Below, piece by piece: positions 9,401 to 16,610 of a stretch of DNA of 26,686 bases. The stretch comes from Myxococcales bacterium (GTDB lineage: Bacteria; Myxococcota; Polyangia; HGW-17; SLPX01): assembly GCA_007131745.1 (NCBI GenBank), contig SLPX01000227.1, forward strand, positions 1-26,686. Reading direction: 5' to 3'. How positions within the stretch are numbered: the first letter of the stretch is position 1; each line of letters begins with the position of its first letter. The notes beneath the pieces are model-generated. The model was given only the letters and a program-made list of their open reading frames with translations, did not search any database and was not told the origin of the DNA. The translations under genes and the position numbers were made by a program.

Positions 9401-10549
9401 GTGCCCGACGGGCCGGTGATGGTGCCCAACAGCGATGTAAGAGGCGGTATCAGGACCAGGGGAGAAAACGTAGGAACTTACACTGCTATAGGTCTGAATT
9501 CATCGCGGCATCCGGTTGTGGCATATCATGATGAGACCCACGGGAGCCTCAAGTTCGCTTGGTTTGACGGAAACGTATGGCACAAGCACGTAGTGGATTA
9601 CGGAGGAAGCGATGACCCCAAAGAGGGACGCGCCGGATTGTACAACTCGATGGTGGTCAGGAGGGGAACGAATGCGCCAGGCATAGCTTACATGGCGCCG
9701 TTGGTCAAACCGGTGGAACCCGGACAACCGGTTTATTCGGAACTGCGGTTCGCACAGGCGAAAAAGGAGAACCCGTCGTCATGGGACGACTGGATCGTAC
9801 ACGTGGTGGACAGAGTCGTTGTTCCGGATCCCGGTAATCTGCCGGAGGTCTACGATTGGGAATACGGAGTGGGAGTGCATCCCTCGGTGGCGCTTAAATC
9901 CGACGGCGCGCCGGTGATAGCGTACTATGATGCAGTGAGGGGAAACCTCATGATGAGCGAAATGTTGTTTGACGGAGAGGGTCTGAGTTATTTCAGTGAA
10001 CCCGTCGTTGTGGACGGCGAGGATGGTGAAGGTCGCGATACCGGAAATGTCGGCTTGTTTTCATCTGTCGCGGTGGACCCTGTTTATGCCGATACCTATC
10101 ATTTTTCATATACGGATCCGCACCTGAACGGCCTCTACTATTTCAGCACGTTGGAGGGTTCGCGCGTGGTGGTTGATGACGGCTATCGCCTGGAAGAAAA
10201 CAAGGAAACCGGGTTGCCCATGCCGGTGTTTCACAAGGTGGGTTGGGACTCCAAGTTGATCATGACGGGAGGCGGCAATGCCATGATTTTTTACCAGGAC
10301 AGCACGACCCACGAGTTGAAGTTGGCCAGGAGGGCTGATTACGATTCGGATTGGACTTTCCAGGTGATTGCCGGTGGAAGGGATCCGTTTAAGGGAGCGT
10401 ACGGGTTTTACACAAGCCTCTATGTAGATGGCACCAGAGCGTTTGTGTCTTCCTTTGTCATCAACGAGCACGCTGAGCCGGATCTTTTGGGCGGTAGTCC
10501 TGTGAAGTATTATGTAGAGATCTTCGAGTTTTCTCTCGGCCCGGGCTAA
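6464..10549 (+). CDS. Two secreted proteins fused in frame: beta-rich envelope protein with C-terminal sorting signal, then a propeller-like lipoprotein
   Basis: One open frame of 1361 codons. Residues 1-31 form a signal peptide with a possible lipoprotein Cys at C31 (SSGC). Residues 35-680 are beta-rich with amphipathic helices, not recognised with certainty. Residues 690-815 look like Ig-type beta sandwiches (YRFGRMGLWSPF, DEAGNEG). Residues 823-853 are a tripartite sorting signal: Gly-Cys (C824), a hydrophobic helix (833-845) and RKWKK (849-853), resembling MYXO-CTERM/Synerg-CTERM tails that normally end a protein. Here the frame continues: codon 854 is TCA, then ATG at 9026 starts a second signal peptide with lipobox FSAC (C875). 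Residues 885-910 are Cys-rich, and the rest has about six propeller-like repeats (GMYSSLAV, GTYTAIGL, GLYNSMVV, GLFSSVAV with AY.D..G.L). The ancestral state was probably two genes. Coding confidence is high; function unknown. Confidence 0.9.
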   Translation: MRDQRHKARHAWRGIGITVFSFFIVWASSGCAGGCEGLEPLPAELPPKQTIEGGLQVRITEGGLEALTTEIPGLVHQALQNFAVPPTTIFDNMLGSLTLCPSGCLVNITMPPNSVSVSVTDHDTLTLGVSLIASTNLVLMLDPLIGSTMSCTFALSTDPEQPLHVDADIGFYIRNSDGELRIEVKGIRNVSVAGMQFGVQDCGILTDVLDFFAGVLTGLMNWLDMLISNPITEWLTNQLILPWLQPYIDSLIPSMGISGMIDVGAMLSEFSPGTTGKLETRMVAGGYVNLFNKGMSLGVITGLNSDADPETRSAVPNQFGVLAHSENAKCVPPFQTFDLSPYVVVGEMHEVAGRNTYGLGAELALNGTSDTSQLVYSTGHLAGHVADVAIGVSEHFLNLAGFHAVNSGALCVTVGTAQMEMLTVGMFGLLVESLVGLTNNNRRDAPIRMMVRPQWPAQFAIGAGTDDDPLLELYLRDFRVDLYPFVEERYTLALTLALDMRVGMNMESYVNDEGRLVAAPTLLGVDEENVTVRIHNSKLVAEDPAELEATLPQILGIIMPLLTSVLGEGFVMPELENGLSLSSLEFKPNAANTMMLVLASIKPSVQPLPPLPVRTRAEIVGVNTPPPDTIRGGIMSGNPDHLPSVTVDVGVMNPEPGAQYEWQYRFGRMGLWSPFTSESRLVLRDRALSFQGRHTLYLRARRKGVPLSQDRNPVRLDLLIDSMAPSVDVEFDTMKVRFVGFDLVTAREDLVYSFCRGPGDWSPYASTDFLWIRDAMFYAGRCGGKLGVRVMDEAGNEGEHWFETSLWMNSDPVEATPAKTKRGCSAAGTSGGFFSLFLIFFALLLSAGRKWKKSMGHGKSLVCLLAAGAVLFSACSKKSPGGENGFTFCEDDEECLHMSCPDGQVPTCRFGRCECVDDVLFGRLGMYSSLAVAAGPQAYVAAYNRTYGDLMVARFHPPGVVPNQPYIPGENHGWEFVDGVPDGPVMVPNSDVRGGIRTRGENVGTYTAIGLNSSRHPVVAYHDETHGSLKFAWFDGNVWHKHVVDYGGSDDPKEGRAGLYNSMVVRRGTNAPGIAYMAPLVKPVEPGQPVYSELRFAQAKKENPSSWDDWIVHVVDRVVVPDPGNLPEVYDWEYGVGVHPSVALKSDGAPVIAYYDAVRGNLMMSEMLFDGEGLSYFSEPVVVDGEDGEGRDTGNVGLFSSVAVDPVYADTYHFSYTDPHLNGLYYFSTLEGSRVVVDDGYRLEENKETGLPMPVFHKVGWDSKLIMTGGGNAMIFYQDSTTHELKLARRADYDSDWTFQVIAGGRDPFKGAYGFYTSLYVDGTRAFVSSFVINEHAEPDLLGGSPVKYYVEIFEFSLGPG
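9026..10549 (+). other. Internal lipoprotein module (507 codons) that looks like a formerly separate gene
   Basis: The ATG at 9026-9028 opens MGHGKSLVCLLAAG.. with a Lys, a hydrophobic core and FSAC, a complete lipoprotein signal peptide, preceded by GTGGAAGAA as a weak ribosome binding site. The module then has CEDDEEC, CPDG and CRFGRCEC followed by repeated WD/YWTD-like propeller blades. It could be translated independently even within the fused transcript. It is convergent with the LVIVD lipoprotein gene, whose stop is only 6 bases away; both encode propeller-type lipoproteins. Confidence 0.7.
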
Positions 10550-10555
10550 ACACGC

Positions 10556-11827
10556 TCACTGAGTTGGTTCAAAAATCAGAAGCCCGGCTTCCAAGTCGGC
10601 GGCGTATATGATTTCCGCGTCGAGAGCGTGAATCGAGGTGACAAAGTCCAGGCCTCTGTACCTGCCGACAACCTTGGGGTCTTCGGGTTTGGATGCATCC
10701 ACGACAAGTATTGAATTGTAATCAGCGATCAATACGGTTGTTCCGAGTGCGTAAACATCCGAAGCAATGCCGGGAGTGGGAAGTAAGGCGAATTTCTCGA
10801 ACGGTGTCACGGAAATGTCGAGGATCAGGAGGCCGTTTTCTTCGTTTGCGGCGTAAAGAACGTTTCCAGCTGTCGACAGGCCCGTGATGGACGCTTCGGA
10901 GCCGTATCCATGCTGGAAAATGGGGTTCGATGGATTTGAAATACCCAGAACCTGGATTCCTTGAGATTGAGTTCCCACGTAAGCCATATCGCCTGCGATG
11001 GTGATTGCCAAGCCGCTGCCTGGAATCGATCTGCGTCCGATTTCCACGGGATCCGAGGGATCGCTGACATCGACCACGATCATGTTTTCCGTCGCGGCCA
11101 GGAAAGCTGTCGTATTCTTGACTTTCACCGCTTTTACGTTGTCTTCGACGTCAATGTTTCCGCTGAGATAGGGAATCGTCGGGGATGAAACGTCGAACAC
11201 CGTGAGGCCGGCGGAACCTTCGGCGAGAAAAACGTGCGGGGTATTGTCGATCAAGGTTACGTATAACCCTTCGGCGCTCCCAAGTGATGCTGCTTCGGCA
11301 ATCTGCACCGGTTCCGCAGGGTCGGAAACATCTATAACCTGCAATCCTCCGTATTTACCGTCGGCCACGTAAGCCATGTTTTCGAACACGTACACGTCAT
11401 CGGCTCGATCCAGGGGCGGATGGGACCCCACGAGTGCCAATCCCTCGTCACCGGTTGTAAAGGACCACAGTGGACCTTCTACCGCGTCGGTCTTGAGATC
11501 GTCCGCTTTAACGCGCCAGTAGTAAGTATGATTGGGTTTCAGGCCTGATACCTGGAAACTCTTCATCAGAGTCTTTGACTGTACGAGGGGAGGTGGATTT
11601 TCGGGGCCGAAGTAGATGTCGAACAGGACAAGGTCTCCATCAGGATCATCGCATTTCCATGTGAGAGTCAAATCCAGTTCCTGGTTCAGCGCGCCGTCTG
11701 CAGGGACGGGACCCCATGGGATTTCAGGGGGACTGTTTTCTTTTGAACCACCCACTTCGGGGCAGCCTGTTGTGCATAACGCAATCGCGACAAACAAAAC
11801 CGCGAATAGTCTTTCAGGATTTTTCAT
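10556..11827 (-). CDS. Lipoprotein with fibronectin-type domain and LVIVD propeller repeats
   Basis: Predicted surface or periplasmic lipoprotein of 423 residues. The signal peptide ends in T-T-G-C with the lipidated Cys at 22. Residues about 35-125 form a fibronectin III-like domain (LTLTWKCDDPDGD, FDIYFG, YYWRVKADD, WSFTTGD). The rest consists of repeats of about 40 residues with the LVIVD signature (GLQVIDVSDPAEPV, GLTVFDVSSP, MIVVDVSDPSDPV, GIQVLGISNPSNPI, LLILDISV, ILVVDASKPEDPK), which are expected to close into a beta propeller. No catalytic residues are recognisable; such proteins usually bind ligands or other proteins. It has its own AAAGGAG 8 bases before the ATG and follows the radical SAM gene by 69 bases, so it is probably the last gene of the long minus-strand operon or has its own promoter in that gap. 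Confidence 0.9.
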   Translation of the reverse strand: MKNPERLFAVLFVAIALCTTGCPEVGGSKENSPPEIPWGPVPADGALNQELDLTLTWKCDDPDGDLVLFDIYFGPENPPPLVQSKTLMKSFQVSGLKPNHTYYWRVKADDLKTDAVEGPLWSFTTGDEGLALVGSHPPLDRADDVYVFENMAYVADGKYGGLQVIDVSDPAEPVQIAEAASLGSAEGLYVTLIDNTPHVFLAEGSAGLTVFDVSSPTIPYLSGNIDVEDNVKAVKVKNTTAFLAATENMIVVDVSDPSDPVEIGRRSIPGSGLAITIAGDMAYVGTQSQGIQVLGISNPSNPIFQHGYGSEASITGLSTAGNVLYAANEENGLLILDISVTPFEKFALLPTPGIASDVYALGTTVLIADYNSILVVDASKPEDPKVVGRYRGLDFVTSIHALDAEIIYAADLEAGLLIFEPTQ

Positions 11828-11896
11828 GACGAATTCTCCTTTGTTATTTCGGTAATCGAAACACTATTAATTACTTGGGTCGAACAAGGGGCGAAT

Positions 11897-13837
11897 CTAC
11901 TGCAATGACGCTTGTGGAGCAAGAGATTCAGTGACCTCCGGTTTTTTCGCCCGGATGAAAACAAGATTTGCAGTCAAGGGGCCGGGTGTCCGGATTTCCT
12001 TCGTCTCGAAACCCTCGTTTTGCAGAAGGTCTATCAATTCTTCCGGGCTTGGGTTGCGATAGTGCTGGTATGGTTTTTCATCCGCAGATGTTGCGTGATC
12101 TACATTTGGGCAGATTCCGAAGATGACGTCGGAAAACAACAGCAACTCTCCTCCCGGCCTGAGGACGCGAAAAGCTTCTTGGGCCCCTTTCAAGGGGTCG
12201 GGAAAATGGGGGATGGATCTTATGGCAAGCACCCCGCTAAAAGTATTGTCCCCAAAAGGAAGTTTTTCGGCAACACCCCGGAATCCCGTCCACCCCAAAA
12301 GCTCTCTTTTTGCACATGGCTGAGTCTTGGAAACGGATGTATACACCTCCGGGTCGATGCCCAGTATAGAAAGTCCTGCCTTTGCAGCGGAACCGTAAGG
12401 CATGGATCCGCAACCCAAATCCAGCCAAAGACCTTTGAGACCGGATATCATCTCGTTGATGCGGCATTCTTCCTCTGCAATCACGTTTTTGCAGGATGGT
12501 ACAAAGATCTTCCCACATGTATCAAAAGACGGGCAGTTTTTGCACATCTCGGCTATCTGTAGTTTTAAAAGTGAATGAAAAAAGGAATCTCCGGTTTCGG
12601 TTCGGACATTTGGGTCCGGTAGGTAAATCTGTTCCCATTCGTTTTTGGTCCTGTGAATGACCCTGGGGCCGAAATCACTCGTTTGTGTGCGCCAAAGAAT
12701 GGTTTTTTCCGAACCGCGCGTAAGCAATTCCCTGTAAGGATCAGGTTTGGCAATTTTGTTTTTAACGACCGGACATGTGGTTTTGGTGGAGCTGAACAAG
12801 TCTTTGGTTTCAAAAACGGCCTTTGTCTCGAAAATGAAACTGTTGGACTTTTTGCATGTCACAGGGTGGGGCTTTTGAGGGCCGTAGACTTGTTCGCTGG
12901 TTAGATAAAACCCGGGGCAGTCGTCCAATGAACAGGTGTGGCAGGAGGGAAGTCTTTTCCTGTGTTTGTCGTCGATGGGATGGAGCGATTTTTCAAAAGC
13001 CTCGCTCATGTAAATGAAGCGATCCGTCCAGAGATCCATGACGCAGCGGGGATCCACGAGGCACAGGGGAAAGCCTTCGTGTCCCACTTCAATCCCCGCG
13101 GTTGCAAGTTGCCCGGCCCGGGTTCGAAAAAACTCCCTGCAGGCCGGGGCGACTCGGGCCGGATTTGCATCGAGTTCATGGAGGTGGAAAAGCGCGGTAC
13201 CCTCGGGTTCAACAGCGGACAACTTCAAACGAAAACCGAGAGTTTTTGTTTTCAGTTTTTTTTCAACCGGTTCTGCCAGGGCGAGCGCCAATACGGCCGC
13301 TTCGTCCAGTTCCGCGGCCGCCCGGCCTGTCAGGACCAAGTTCAAGGTAATTGCAAGAGGACCATTCTGAGATTCAAGCAAAAGACCTCTCAGGCCGTTC
13401 AAGGTTTGCCTGAAAGCTCCGGGAACCCGGACGATAGCGTCGTGCGTGGATTGGACCGCTCCGGCCAGAGACACCTGTATGTAGGACAGATGTGTAGACA
13501 AAAGTGATTTTCGGAAATTCGGGTAAGCGAGCATTCGGCCGTTGGTGACAAGTCCCAAGTTCATTCCGGCTCTTTCTACCGCCCGGGCGAGTTGGAAGAA
13601 ATCCTTCCTGATGGTCGGCTCACCTCCGGAAAAAACCACCGTGTCAACACCGGATGAAACACCGGCATCGATTTTGGCCAGAATTTCGTCCTGGGTGGAT
13701 TCCACTCCGATATGGGGGGATGCGTGGCAGAAGAGGCAACCGTTGTTGCACGCGTAACTCAACTTGAGCAGAGCCTTGGGGCGACGGAATAAAGTGCTAT
13801 TGATACGTGGGTGGTCTGCGCCCTCGAAAGGGTTCAT
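11897..13837 (-). CDS. Radical SAM enzyme fused to a class I methyltransferase
   Basis: A 646-residue cytoplasmic protein. The N-terminal radical SAM core has C30, C34 and C37 (YACNNGCLFC) for the 4Fe-4S cluster and the GGEPT motif at 71-75. Beyond the core are further cysteines (CHTCSLDDC, then MCKNCPSFDTCG and PSCKN in the linker) that could ligate auxiliary clusters, as in SPASM or twitch domains. Residues 470-635 are a Rossmann methyltransferase with the SAM-binding motif LDLGCG at 472-477 and the late motif FRVLRPGGELLLF. Substrate unknown. Its ATG overlaps the stop of the small lipoprotein gene as ATGA, so translation is probably coupled. Radical SAM enzymes next to small Cys-rich proteins often modify them, but the partner here has a lipoprotein signal peptide, so modification of the precursor before export, or of an unrelated small molecule, are both open. 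Domain calls are firm; pathway is not. Confidence 0.92.
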   Translation of the reverse strand: MNPFEGADHPRINSTLFRRPKALLKLSYACNNGCLFCHASPHIGVESTQDEILAKIDAGVSSGVDTVVFSGGEPTIRKDFFQLARAVERAGMNLGLVTNGRMLAYPNFRKSLLSTHLSYIQVSLAGAVQSTHDAIVRVPGAFRQTLNGLRGLLLESQNGPLAITLNLVLTGRAAAELDEAAVLALALAEPVEKKLKTKTLGFRLKLSAVEPEGTALFHLHELDANPARVAPACREFFRTRAGQLATAGIEVGHEGFPLCLVDPRCVMDLWTDRFIYMSEAFEKSLHPIDDKHRKRLPSCHTCSLDDCPGFYLTSEQVYGPQKPHPVTCKKSNSFIFETKAVFETKDLFSSTKTTCPVVKNKIAKPDPYRELLTRGSEKTILWRTQTSDFGPRVIHRTKNEWEQIYLPDPNVRTETGDSFFHSLLKLQIAEMCKNCPSFDTCGKIFVPSCKNVIAEEECRINEMISGLKGLWLDLGCGSMPYGSAAKAGLSILGIDPEVYTSVSKTQPCAKRELLGWTGFRGVAEKLPFGDNTFSGVLAIRSIPHFPDPLKGAQEAFRVLRPGGELLLFSDVIFGICPNVDHATSADEKPYQHYRNPSPEELIDLLQNEGFETKEIRTPGPLTANLVFIRAKKPEVTESLAPQASLQ

Positions 13838-14166
13838 GGCTCGTCCGGATCATCTTCATGATCATTTTCTTCGCCCGCATCATCGTCGGGATCGGAACCC
13901 GAGTCTGCACTCCCGTCCCAACCATCGTCCGGACCACCGTCTTGATCCGTTTCTATGGTTGCATCCGGAAGGCGGCATCCCGGCGAGGGTTCGTAAGGAA
14001 TTCCTATCTTGTGGCAGCATCCGTCTTCCCGGCACTCGTATCCGTCGGGGCACTCGCCGTTTTCGCCGCAGCGAAACGCTGTATCCGGGATATCGGGGTC
14101 AAAACAACCGGGTAGAACCGGAATGATAAACAAAGTGAAGAACACGAAAAAAAATAGTTTAGCCAT
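13834..14166 (-). CDS. Small Cys-rich lipoprotein with acidic tail
   Basis: A 110-residue predicted lipoprotein: Lys at position 3, a Phe-rich hydrophobic core, and lipobox L-P-G-C with C21. The mature part has C33, C39, C45, C50, C51 and C64 in a compact knot-like arrangement (CGENGECPDGYECREDGCC), the C-P-x-G-Y-x-C style common in Myxococcota secreted proteins. Residues 68-110 are almost all Asp, Glu, Gly, Pro and Ser and are expected to be disordered and strongly negative, perhaps calcium-binding. It begins 4 bases after the TPR gene, with GAGG about 10 bases upstream, and its stop overlaps the radical SAM start by 4 bases. The coupling makes it a candidate substrate or partner of that enzyme, which is inference; it could equally be a structural surface protein. 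Confidence 0.85.
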   Translation of the reverse strand: MAKLFFFVFFTLFIIPVLPGCFDPDIPDTAFRCGENGECPDGYECREDGCCHKIGIPYEPSPGCRLPDATIETDQDGGPDDGWDGSADSGSDPDDDAGEENDHEDDPDEP

Positions 14167-14170
14167 TTTT

Positions 14171-15160
14171 CTAAAACCTCAACTCCATTTGAACGCCCCC
14201 TCCGTCACGGGAGATCACGGGCCGCACGATTCCGTTTCGCACTGATAAGCTTTTGCGTCGCCGTGTAACGTAATCAATCGTGAACAAAACGACTGAGCCG
14301 GTCACCGCCGCGGCCGACAATCCTGCAAAGACCCAGGTAAGATTCTGGAAAAGTTCTCCGTCTCTTTTATATCGCTCGTAGTCTTTCCGGTAATTCCCTT
14401 CGTATGGAACGCGTAAATTGTTGTTCGGGTCGACACTTACGGCAAGGCGCTTCATGTTGTCTTCAGAGTCCCGCATCTTGAGAGCGAACACTCCCGTTAC
14501 GGTAAGCAACACTGCGGTGGATCCCAGAAGCGCCCAAGCCCCGAGTTCCATGCGGCTGCGCGGCCGGGCCGGCAAGGGTGTTTCGTCGGGATCCTCTGTC
14601 TTTTCGCCGGTGGTTTTTTCATGTTCGATCAGTGTTTTCTTTTCTTCCGGGTCTTTCGGTTTCTTCTCCGGTTCAGGAGTCTCTTCGTCTTTTTCACCAT
14701 CGATTTCGTCGGATTCATCTTTTTCAGGTTTTTCGGCTCCATTTAAGTCGACGCGGGTCCGAAGATTCTCAAGGCTTTCCATGACGGCCTTGATCCTGAA
14801 TTCGTTGGTGGCTGTTTTCAGGTATTTTTCATACATGGTTTCCGCGTTTTTGAAAGAACCCGCTCTCTCGTATGCATCTCCCGCCAGGTAGAGGAAAGCA
14901 GGCCTTTCATCCAGCGAATACGCCTTCAAAAACTCCTCCGCGGCTTCTTTGTATCTTTTCGCCCTGAAATATGCTTCCGCCTTTCTGTGATGAACCATGG
15001 ATTTGGATGCATCGGTTTCTTCATCACCTTCCGGATCATCGGCTGCTTCTTTTCTTGGTTCAGTTCCCGGAGGAGGTTTTTCATCGACCGAGGGTTTGGT
15101 TTCCCCTTGGACGGGAAAGCACAAGAGTGTCAAAAAGAAGACAATACCCAAAGAGTTCAT
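14171..15160 (-). CDS. Exported TPR protein with acidic linker and two membrane helices
   Basis: A 329-residue protein. The N-terminus is a signal peptide ending near V-Q-G. Residues about 55-130 contain two or three TPR motifs (AEAYFRAKRYKEAAEEFLKA, LAGDAYERAGSFKNAETMYE). Residues 140-200 are a Glu/Lys/Pro-rich linker (EKPEKDESDEIDGEKDEE). Two hydrophobic helices follow, at about 206-227 and 274-298, the second followed by TRRRK, and the chain ends in Phe after a beta-like stretch. This layout, TPR plus charged linker plus paired helices, is frequent in uncharacterised Myxococcota envelope proteins and suggests a scaffold in or at the membrane. GGAG lies 6 bases before the ATG. It starts 31 bases after the DsbA-like gene and ends 4 bases before the small lipoprotein gene, so the three are very likely co-transcribed. 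Confidence 0.88.
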   Translation of the reverse strand: MNSLGIVFFLTLLCFPVQGETKPSVDEKPPPGTEPRKEAADDPEGDEETDASKSMVHHRKAEAYFRAKRYKEAAEEFLKAYSLDERPAFLYLAGDAYERAGSFKNAETMYEKYLKTATNEFRIKAVMESLENLRTRVDLNGAEKPEKDESDEIDGEKDEETPEPEKKPKDPEEKKTLIEHEKTTGEKTEDPDETPLPARPRSRMELGAWALLGSTAVLLTVTGVFALKMRDSEDNMKRLAVSVDPNNNLRVPYEGNYRKDYERYKRDGELFQNLTWVFAGLSAAAVTGSVVLFTIDYVTRRRKSLSVRNGIVRPVISRDGGGVQMELRF

Positions 15161-15191
15161 TTACATCTCCTGCCCACGCCGACATCCGAGT

Positions 15192-16610
15192 TCATGGCAA
15201 TGGAATCAAAACTCGCGACGACCTTAGATCACTGAAAATGTTTGTGATGGTCCGGTCAAGGTTGTAGCCCGAAACATATCCTTGAAAAGTTTCTCCATTC
15301 GGCAGCAACAAACTTCCACACTGGTTGCGGTTGAAACGTCCGCCGAAAGCGCGTGCTTCCGAGAGATCCAGGAGAACGCGGGGCCCATGGACTTGTTTGT
15401 TTAGAGCATTCGTCAATTTTTCCATGTCCATTCCCGCCTCCATGGCGTTTTTCAGCACCGAGTTTCGATCTCTTGCATGGCCGGTCGTTGCGAATAAACT
15501 TGTAAGTTCCCAAAACAATCCCTGCCGGTGCGCTTCCCGGAGAACTTGTGCGGTGAAAAACCCCGTTTGGTCATCTTCGGCAATGTGGTGCTTAAACACC
15601 AGGCGGATAGAGTTTCCGTGCCTTTCGGCTACGTAGAACCATGCCTGCATTATCCTACGAAAATCGTAGCAATTAAAACCGCCGAACCAAACAATCGTAA
15701 TATCTGCTGAATCCGGACCCAGGCTCGGTGCTCCTTCAAGGGTGAGATTGACGGTTTCTTTTATTTCAGGCGAAAAAGTGTGGAACTGGGGTATTTTAGC
15801 ATGAATAGCGCCGGGATCCGCCGATTTAGCGGTTTTTATGGATTTCACCCTGTGCGTAGTTCGGGAACCAGGAGCCTGTTTGGCTTTTTGTATTCCGGTT
15901 TTCAGCAGTTCGGCATAAAGATCACCTCGTTTCAGAGATTTGCTTTTAAGCAAGCTTTGAGCCTTTGCGATTTCGGTTTTTACGATTTTTTCAAAATCCT
16001 TTTCTGAGCGCGCTCCTACATGCATGGTTCCATTTATGAAAACCGTGGGTGTTCCCTTTACTCCGAAGCTTCTGCCTTCCCTGAATTCATTGTTCACTCG
16101 GGCTTCATGAACGCGGTTTGCAAGAGCCTTTTTCATGCGCGTACGGTTCAACTTTTGTTTTGCCGCTATTGAATTCAAAGTGTCCACGTCCAAGTTTGTT
16201 CGTGATTTAAAGATCAGTGGAGCTGTTTCCCAGAATTTATTCTGGTTCTGGGCTTCCACCGCCGCCTGTGCCGCAAGGTGGGCATTGGGCCGGAATGCAA
16301 GTGGAAAATGCTTGAAAACCAAACGGACGTCCTTGGGATGTTTGGACGCAATGGAGAGAAGGCGGCTGAACGCTAGTTCACAAAAGGGGCACAGGAAATC
16401 CATGTACGCGATTATTGTCACCAGAGCGTCGGCAGGTCCTTTTACCGGAGCTTTGCCCACCGGAACGGCATAATGTGGGCCCTTGACGCTCAAAACAGGC
16501 GCTACAGGCTGTGGCGGTTTCGCCGGGCGGGCTGCGACCGGTGGATGAGCTAATATCGCGATCGCCGCCGTTGCCAGGAAAACAGATTTCAGGTATCTAC
16601 GTTCACCCAT
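15192..16610 (-). CDS. Exported tandem DsbA-like thioredoxin-fold protein, first domain active, second degenerate
   Basis: Probably exported: MGERRYLKSVFLATAAIAILA is a signal peptide. Domain 1 (about residues 45-225) has the DsbA-type active site C74-P-F-C77 within YMDFLCPFCELAF and the cis-Pro loop GVKGTPTVFING, so it can carry out thiol-disulfide exchange, as in the DsbA/thioredoxin_4 group. A Lys/Arg/Ser-rich linker leads to domain 2 (about 280-472), which repeats the fold (DITIVWFGGFNCYDFRRIM, RLVFKHHIAEDD, GLFWELTSLF) but keeps only C314 of the CxxC pair and lacks the TPT loop, so it is probably non-redox and may bind a substrate. I start at ATG 16610, which overlaps the Rel stop codon (ATGGGTGA); an in-frame TTG at 16625 is an alternative. 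It may oxidise the Cys-rich lipoproteins of the operon, which is inference. Confidence 0.9.
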   Translation of the reverse strand: MGERRYLKSVFLATAAIAILAHPPVAARPAKPPQPVAPVLSVKGPHYAVPVGKAPVKGPADALVTIIAYMDFLCPFCELAFSRLLSIASKHPKDVRLVFKHFPLAFRPNAHLAAQAAVEAQNQNKFWETAPLIFKSRTNLDVDTLNSIAAKQKLNRTRMKKALANRVHEARVNNEFREGRSFGVKGTPTVFINGTMHVGARSEKDFEKIVKTEIAKAQSLLKSKSLKRGDLYAELLKTGIQKAKQAPGSRTTHRVKSIKTAKSADPGAIHAKIPQFHTFSPEIKETVNLTLEGAPSLGPDSADITIVWFGGFNCYDFRRIMQAWFYVAERHGNSIRLVFKHHIAEDDQTGFFTAQVLREAHRQGLFWELTSLFATTGHARDRNSVLKNAMEAGMDMEKLTNALNKQVHGPRVLLDLSEARAFGGRFNRNQCGSLLLPNGETFQGYVSGYNLDRTITNIFSDLRSSRVLIPLP

